Origin: a virus
DNA: 64,000 bases
Direction: 5' to 3' (one strand)
IMG/VR virus record: IMGVR_UViG_3300022538_000472
Location: 1 to 64,000 of that record
Shown: one piece after another, positions 59,463 to 64,000 of the stretch
Layout of the letters: each line of letters starts with the position of its first letter
How positions within the stretch are numbered: position 1 is the first letter of the stretch
Notes under the pieces: model-generated
Databases searched by the model: none
Told to the model about the DNA's origin: nothing
The model's input: the letters and a program-made list of their open reading frames with translations, nothing else
Translations under genes and position numbers: made by a program

Positions 59463-59561
59463 GGCGCGGGGCTGGATTTGAACCAGCCTCTTTTACCCCA
59501 TACCTGGGAATCGAACCCAGTGGTAAATGAGCTCATCTACCAGTGCCCAGACGCCCGCGCC
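59463..59561 (-). tRNA. tRNA-like element, anticodon uncertain
   Basis: On the minus strand GGCGCGG and CCGCGCC form a perfect acceptor stem. GGTTCAAATCC is a standard T-arm (GCTGG/CCAGC stem), and CTGGTAGA fits a D-loop. However, the middle is too long: an extended arm (CTC, TTTACC / GGTAAA, GAG) is capped by a second T-arm-like hairpin CTGGG-TTCGATT-CCCAG. If that loop is the anticodon it would read CGA, but the spacing is not canonical. A degenerate or fused tRNA is likely. Confidence 0.4.
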
Positions 59562-59571
59562 ATGTTGGATA

Positions 59572-59645
59572 TTTGATTCGTACTTATCCACTGAGACGTA
59601 GCCGGGCTTGCGGACTATGCCGCTGCCGATGTTTAGTTTGGCCAT
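59572..59645 (-). pseudogene. 5' fragment of a methyltransferase gene
   Basis: MAKLNIGSGIVRKPGYVSVD and the next residues repeat the start of the methyltransferase at 58546; most base differences are in third positions. The similarity ends next to the tRNA-like element. The frame then reads into that RNA and ends at 59493. It is a truncated copy. Confidence 0.6.
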
Positions 59646-59842
59646 GTAATCTTTGCTCCATTGAGCTTCAAGAAGATTAGACACGAGCCCCAGCCCAACA
59701 ACATCGTGATTGCATTATGAACTACCCTAGTTCCTATGCTGCCAGATGTCTCAATCCCTAAAACACTGGCTGAGACTGCATAAACAATAGCAAAAATCAA
59801 CGCGGCAGCAACATAGACTATGACCTTGAGTAGCCGATTCAT
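59633..59842 (-). CDS. Small membrane protein
   Basis: The start at ATG 59842 has AGGGGAGGG upstream. Two hydrophobic helices (VIVYVAAALIFAIVYAVSAS, AITMLLGWGSCLIFLKL). Overlaps the neighbour's stop by four bases. Confidence 0.55.
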   Translation of the reverse strand: MNRLLKVIVYVAAALIFAIVYAVSASVLGIETSGSIGTRVVHNAITMLLGWGSCLIFLKLNGAKITWPN

Positions 59843-60456
59843 CGGTAGTATCCCTCCCCTAATCGTTTCTTGTACAGTGCCTGGTCGTGCTTCATCCAGT
59901 CTACCATTCTGCGCCCAGGATGGCAACCCCAGTGATTGATCCACACATCACGCACCCAGACCAATTTCCATCCCTTTTGTGCTGCTCTCAAATTCCAATC
60001 ATTATCACAGCCATAGTGGAAAAAGGCTTCGTCAAATATGCCAATGTCCAGCAGTGCCTCTCGTTTGTGCACAACGCAGAAATGCGAGAGATGTTTCACA
60101 ACTCGACGACCTCTTGGTGCTCCCTTGACTGCCTTATTCTGCGGAGCCGTCGCGCAGTGACCGCCAGGAGCAACGCAGCAATAGCGCGGGTCACTATCGA
60201 GTACCTCTATGAGCCGTTCAAGCCAGCCATGTTGCTCTATGTCCACGTCGTCGTTGATATAGCAGATATATGGTGTGTCCTGCGCCAGTGCCCAGCGCAG
60301 GCCAACGTTGGCTGAACGCGCACCACCGACCTTCTTCGTGTCATGTATCACTTTGTGGACACATTGAATCTTAGTATGTCTCATTGCCAATTGACAGGCG
60401 CGTTCAGCAACCTTCGGCTCTAGTGTGGGCGTTGTGAGAGCGACTTTTGGGGTCAT
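59839..60456 (-). CDS. Family 2 glycosyltransferase
   Basis: VALTTPTLEPKVAERACQLA, VGGARSANVGLRWAL, YICYINDDVDIEQHGWLE, GIFDEAFFHYGCDNDWNLRA. Paralogue of the transferase at 49744. ATGA overlap with the gene upstream. Confidence 0.8.
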   Translation of the reverse strand: MTPKVALTTPTLEPKVAERACQLAMRHTKIQCVHKVIHDTKKVGGARSANVGLRWALAQDTPYICYINDDVDIEQHGWLERLIEVLDSDPRYCCVAPGGHCATAPQNKAVKGAPRGRRVVKHLSHFCVVHKREALLDIGIFDEAFFHYGCDNDWNLRAAQKGWKLVWVRDVWINHWGCHPGRRMVDWMKHDQALYKKRLGEGYYR

Positions 60457-61187
60457 TGCTTCTCCTTCACTTCCTCGGCAATCTCGCTCAGGAACTTAAA
60501 CTCGACCTTCTCGAAAGACCTAACTGTTCTAACGATATTATCAAATGTGTCTTGTGTCAAGTTATTCCTGCACAGGCTGACCAGGTGTCCCCTGTGCAGA
60601 TAGTACCTCCGAGAGTCCAACAAGAGCCGCTTGAATGGCTTGACCAGATGATACTCCTCATTTTCTCTGATGTCGCTGTTCGGGAACAGTCTTGGAATCT
60701 CAATACCTCTATGCGCCTCGTAAAACTCTGGATTGTCTGAGAGATATAGGTAGTCTAGCTCTTCCAACGCTTGTGCAGTGCCTCGGCTCATCTCCCATCG
60801 TGGCGGGCGGAAGCCCTTCGTGCATCGAATCCCAGCTTTCCCAAACGCCTCTTCGCACTTCAGAAGCAACTCAATCGCTCCGCTCTGCGTCAGATGCTTG
60901 AACTCGGGCGTGCCTGCCGCATCGTCATGATGATGATAATATCCATGAACGGAGAACTCAAAATTCTCTGCTGGAAGTTGTGCAACTTCCTGGCACCACT
61001 CTGGATGGTCGAGAATGTTGTTTTTGCCCTCGCCCCGGTCCCTGCTGTCGACGGGCATAAACACCGTGATCCTAATCTCTGGGAGAATCTGAGTCAAATC
61101 CTCCAAAAGCGCAAAATCTCGATAGCACGGCAAGAGATCGTCAAGACTCAGGTTATAGCGGCGGATGGCTCCGCTCATAATGGACAT
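60453..61187 (-). CDS. Polysaccharide deacetylase-like protein
   Basis: The start is taken at ATG 61187. RITVFMPVDSRDRG, NFEFSVHGYYHHHDD (H-x-x-HH/D metal site), FRPPRWEMSRGTAQAL and LDYLYLSDNP resemble NodB/DUF2334 deacetylases. It may remove an acetyl group from an N-acetyl-sugar. Confidence 0.7.
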   Translation of the reverse strand: MSIMSGAIRRYNLSLDDLLPCYRDFALLEDLTQILPEIRITVFMPVDSRDRGEGKNNILDHPEWCQEVAQLPAENFEFSVHGYYHHHDDAAGTPEFKHLTQSGAIELLLKCEEAFGKAGIRCTKGFRPPRWEMSRGTAQALEELDYLYLSDNPEFYEAHRGIEIPRLFPNSDIRENEEYHLVKPFKRLLLDSRRYYLHRGHLVSLCRNNLTQDTFDNIVRTVRSFEKVEFKFLSEIAEEVKEKQ

Positions 61188-61749
61188 GCCCCCAACTCTG
61201 AGCCTTTGCGGAGGGAACTTCAATCCCTATCAGGTCTTGCTCTGTGAACAGCTCAGGCTTCCGAGCAACAAGGTAAACCAATGACCGCCCTGGCGAATCT
61301 GTATGCAGGGCTTCAATCTTGAAGTCAGAGAAAATGGTCGCCAGGTCCGCTTTCGTGTACCGCCAGTAGTCGCGATAGTTGTTGCCATAGGTTCGATACT
61401 GCCAACGTGCACTGGTAGTAATGAAGATGATTCCTCCGCGTTTGCACACACACTTCAAGTTTGAGATTGCCTGACGCCAGTCTCTGACGTGAGATAGAGT
61501 ACTGCAAGTGACAACAAAGTCAAAGGACTCTTCACCGTACTTCTGAACGAGTTCGCAGACATCACAGAGTTCGTCCACGCAAGGTCCCTGCCTGATGTCC
61601 ACTCCTGTATACTCCATTGGCCCCATTGGTTCAATCACATCACGGATCGTACCATTGATATTATAGGAACCAACCTCAAGGACACACTTGTCCCTGATGT
61701 CTGCACTATTGAGACATCTACGCGCAAAATCAAGGACATTCTGATTCAT
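61153..61749 (-). CDS. SAM-dependent methyltransferase
   Basis: KCVLEVGSYNINGTIRDVIE (motif I), YTGVDIRQGP, FDFVVTCSTLSHVRDWRQAI and VCKRGGIIFITTSA. A class I methyltransferase, possibly acting on sugars. ATGA overlap with the gene upstream. Confidence 0.78.
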   Translation of the reverse strand: MNQNVLDFARRCLNSADIRDKCVLEVGSYNINGTIRDVIEPMGPMEYTGVDIRQGPCVDELCDVCELVQKYGEESFDFVVTCSTLSHVRDWRQAISNLKCVCKRGGIIFITTSARWQYRTYGNNYRDYWRYTKADLATIFSDFKIEALHTDSPGRSLVYLVARKPELFTEQDLIGIEVPSAKAQSWGHVHYERSHPPL

Positions 61750-62447
61750 TTGTCATTGCCCCCCCAGACGAACTCTCCGACTAGTATTTCCAGGTCTAGT
61801 CCTTCACGCGAGACATACCTTTTGGCTGAACTAGTCCACCTGCGTTTAACAACCGGGCCTTGCATCCAGTCAAGTGTTCCAGTCTGCACGTATTGGAAAT
61901 GTCTGTTCTCCCTAACGCCAAGAAATCTATTGACCAACGCCTCGCTTCGTTTGCTACCGGCATTCTCAAACTGCCAACAGTTCTCGCCATTCCTGAGCAG
62001 GCTAACGAGTGTCTCCACATGCCAGAAACTTGCCTGCAATGCGGTGCGATATCTTGAGTCGTCTGCGAAGACATAGAGCCGGTCATCGCCAGTGAAAATG
62101 CCCTTGCTCGCCGTCGAGCCCACATTGAGCAGAATGTAGTCGGCTCCACCTCGCTGAATAATCGATGCAAATTCAATCAGCGCCGCAGTGTCGACTGGTC
62201 CCACGAGCCAATAGTCTTCCAGTAAAAAAAGGATGATCGGCGACTCTGTCTTCTCGAGACCCTTGCGGATAGTTTTCGTCCATCCCTCATCTTGGCCCAC
62301 CTTTATCGTTTTTCCACACGGCGCGTCGAGAGAGTTGGTCACGAATTGCAGTGGCCACGGGCAATCCGGCCAATATCGGGACATTCCATGGCAAAAAGGC
62401 ACCCAGACCTCGCTGTATCTGTCGCAAGAGGACACCAACACCGTCAC
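61746..62447 (-). CDS. Glycosyltransferase-like protein
   Basis: MTVLVSSCDRYSEVWVPFCH is a start I know from putative sugar transferases in phage and capsule clusters; later IILFLLEDYWLVGPVD and YRTALQASFWHVETLVSLLR. Assignment moderate. GTG start. Confidence 0.6.
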   Translation of the reverse strand: MTVLVSSCDRYSEVWVPFCHGMSRYWPDCPWPLQFVTNSLDAPCGKTIKVGQDEGWTKTIRKGLEKTESPIILFLLEDYWLVGPVDTAALIEFASIIQRGGADYILLNVGSTASKGIFTGDDRLYVFADDSRYRTALQASFWHVETLVSLLRNGENCWQFENAGSKRSEALVNRFLGVRENRHFQYVQTGTLDWMQGPVVKRRWTSSAKRYVSREGLDLEILVGEFVWGGNDK

Positions 62448-62448
62448 A

Positions 62449-63063
62449 TCAATCGTCCTTGATCTTCCAGCCCTCCCAGATGAATAGGAATCGAAAGATC
62501 AGATCGTGAGTCTTTTCCAGTCCCTGCTGAATTCTCGCCAGTTGCCACTCAGCATTTGGCATAAAGTCATGAAACTGAATCTGGATGTTCTTGATTCGTG
62601 GCATAAGTCCCGATTCAATCAGATGATCAAGAAGGTCATATTCACCGCCTTCGATGTTGATTCCTAATAGGTCTATCATCTCGATTTGGCTCTCAAGGAT
62701 AAAGTCAGACGCACACACCTCACGCGCATCCTTGGAGTCACCCGCCTTCCTGTAAAACGACGAACTATCCCGCATCACTGAGATTAGTCGCGTCTGGCTC
62801 ACACGCCCCAGCCCGAAACTGTGGACGTGAATCTTCTCAATCCCGGCAAACCTTTGCTTCATCTCATCCGCAAACTCTAGCACAGGTTCAAAGACATGAA
62901 TCGTACAGCCATATCGCGAAAAGATTCTGCCTGTCCACTTTCCCAGATAGCCGCCGATCTCAAAGACTATGGAGTCAGCACTGAGGTCGTGATTGACTCT
63001 GAGCGAATCATCACCTTTGATCTCAGACCAGCGTTTTGCTGCTTTCTCCTTTTGAGCAATCAT
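62449..63063 (-). CDS. FkbM-type methyltransferase
   Basis: SIVFEIGGYLGKWTGRIFSR (motif I), IHVFEPVLEFADEMKQRF, IDLLGINIEGGEYDLLDHLI and IQIQFHDF are FkbM hallmarks. O-methylation of a sugar is likely. Confidence 0.85.
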   Translation of the reverse strand: MIAQKEKAAKRWSEIKGDDSLRVNHDLSADSIVFEIGGYLGKWTGRIFSRYGCTIHVFEPVLEFADEMKQRFAGIEKIHVHSFGLGRVSQTRLISVMRDSSSFYRKAGDSKDAREVCASDFILESQIEMIDLLGINIEGGEYDLLDHLIESGLMPRIKNIQIQFHDFMPNAEWQLARIQQGLEKTHDLIFRFLFIWEGWKIKDD

Positions 63064-63091
63064 CGTTCTCTGGTCCGAAATTGACAGCCTC

Positions 63092-63871
63092 TCAGAGATA
63101 GCCCAAATGTCGCATCACCTCGCCGCAAATAGCCAGGAATGTCTCTCGTTGCTCCCGACTCCAACCTGCCAGCAATCGAATCGGCGTCCGATCTCCCATT
63201 ATATGACGATTCCAGTCTGTCCCTTGCCTGGTTCTAACCTCGCTGTATGGCAGTTCAAAGCCTAGCCAGTCTGTCAGTAGTGTAAGGATGTCACACGAAG
63301 TAGTCAAGTCCTCCAGTCGATGCACTCTAACGTCAAGACCTTGCCCTACCAGCCAGTGCGCCGTTGCAATGTTTGCAGCCCACCACCTGCACCAGTTTAA
63401 CCAGACACCTTCCTTCGGTAAATCAAAGCCAATCCTCTCGGCTTCTCGTTCTATCACACGATGGAACCAATTCTCAGGCTCGCCGTGATCAGTCTCGTAG
63501 AGTGAGTGCACATTCTGAATACCATTACGTACCAGGTGAATCACACCACTTACCCCGACTCGCTTGGCAACCTCTGGCACAGCGGAGGGAATCCAGGAGT
63601 GAGCATCGATAACGACCTCGTATTGATTCAACAGTTCGTCCAGTTTTGCAAAGTAACAGTCAAAGCGCTGGTCTATCTGGTCTATGCCGTGCTCCAGGTA
63701 GTACAGGGCGCTGTCCTTCCAAGAGCCCAACGACTGCCGACGTGGACACCACCATCTAATGCCCTCGTGGATTGCATAGACGCCGTGCTCTCGGTAGTCG
63801 AGTGCATTAGCGAGCCATTGGGTGCCACAGTGTCCTATACCGGTGACGAGATAGAGTTTGCCTTTGCTCAC
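63092..63871 (-). CDS. P-loop sulfotransferase-like protein
   Basis: The start at GTG 63871 overlaps the upstream stop as GTGA. LYLVTGIGHCGTQWLANALD contains a PAPS-binding-like loop, and VIHLVRNGIQNVHSLYET fits the conserved R/S region of sulfotransferases. A second sulfotransferase-like gene is at 47995. Confidence 0.65.
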   Translation of the reverse strand: MSKGKLYLVTGIGHCGTQWLANALDYREHGVYAIHEGIRWWCPRRQSLGSWKDSALYYLEHGIDQIDQRFDCYFAKLDELLNQYEVVIDAHSWIPSAVPEVAKRVGVSGVIHLVRNGIQNVHSLYETDHGEPENWFHRVIEREAERIGFDLPKEGVWLNWCRWWAANIATAHWLVGQGLDVRVHRLEDLTTSCDILTLLTDWLGFELPYSEVRTRQGTDWNRHIMGDRTPIRLLAGWSREQRETFLAICGEVMRHLGYL

Positions 63872-64000
63872 CGAAAGCAACTCCACTCCCAGTCCTCAGC
63901 AGTAATTCCCGGCCTAGAATGGCGGATGCGACAAAGCCCAAGACCCGGTATGACAATATTGTCCTCTTTAACGTTGTCTTCTGGTGTATACCTAAAATGT
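63868..64000 (-). CDS. 3' end of a gene entering from the right, partial
   Basis: The frame is open from the window edge and gives 43 residues ending ITAEDWEWSCFR before the TGA at 63870-63868, in GTGA overlap with the sulfotransferase-like gene. Too little to identify. Confidence 0.6.
   Translation of the reverse strand, partial: HFRYTPEDNVKEDNIVIPGLGLCRIRHSRPGITAEDWEWSCFR

Noticed and set aside
1-64000. Integrase, terminase, portal, major capsid or lysis genes
   Set aside because: Looked for by motif; none recognised, so lifestyle and head genes are left open.

Overview
This window looks like an internal piece of a tailed-phage genome (Caudoviricetes, siphovirus-like) from a bacterial host; a prophage or metagenomic contig is equally possible. 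Evidence: dense, mostly overlapping genes with GGAGG-type ribosome sites, many very small membrane proteins, a primase-polymerase, a DinG/XPD-type helicase, an ERCC4 nuclease, a tape-measure protein with upstream chaperone-like genes, and large lectin-domain tail proteins. No terminase, portal, capsid, integrase or lysis gene is recognisable here, and genes run off both ends. The host cannot be named; the promoters are sigma70-like.

Layout. 1-22.2 kb is read rightward: DNA metabolism and small accessory genes (coiled coil, ERCC4 nuclease, RecA/Sak4-like ATPase, zinc ribbons, RAMP-like protein, primase-polymerase, XRE regulator, DNA methyltransferase, helicase). 22.2-64 kb is read leftward. 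In order of transcription this half starts with a 20-kb surface-modification block (64-44 kb): glycosyltransferases of several folds, two sulfotransferase-like proteins, a DegT-type sugar aminotransferase, a GNAT acetyltransferase, SAM methyltransferases including FkbM type, and a deacetylase. It is followed by neck, tail-tube, chaperone and tape-measure genes (42.3-34.2 kb), three more glycosyltransferases (34.2-31.4 kb), and distal tail proteins (31.4-22.2 kb). Three of the distal tail proteins carry long Thr/Ser-rich linkers. Together the layout suggests a phage that builds and modifies sugars, with its own tail linkers as possible acceptors.

The window is unusually rich in homing endonucleases: eight or nine of HNH, GIY-YIG and LAGLIDADG type, most with their own near-consensus sigma70 promoter. 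At four sites (6.6, 9.5, 18.4 and 21.9 kb) the promoter is followed by a 100-150-nt leader with a common topology: helix S1 interlocked with helix S2 as a pseudoknot. In three of them the 3' arm of S2 contains the Shine-Dalgarno sequence and runs into a T-tract. Three of these leaders precede unrelated endonucleases and one precedes the primase-polymerase. Several cassettes appear to have replaced the middle of resident genes, leaving N- and C-terminal remnants. This recurrent RNA plus promoter plus endonuclease module is the best candidate for something undescribed.

Other notable points: a gene with a conserved C-terminal motif now out of frame (5.0 kb), a 500-bp degenerate pentamer-periodic region (6.0-6.5 kb), a nested endonuclease inside a methyltransferase with both frames open (15.7-16.4 kb), repeated duplications of gene 5' ends, a tail-tube protein fused to a beta-propeller-like domain, and an odd tRNA-like element at 59.5 kb.
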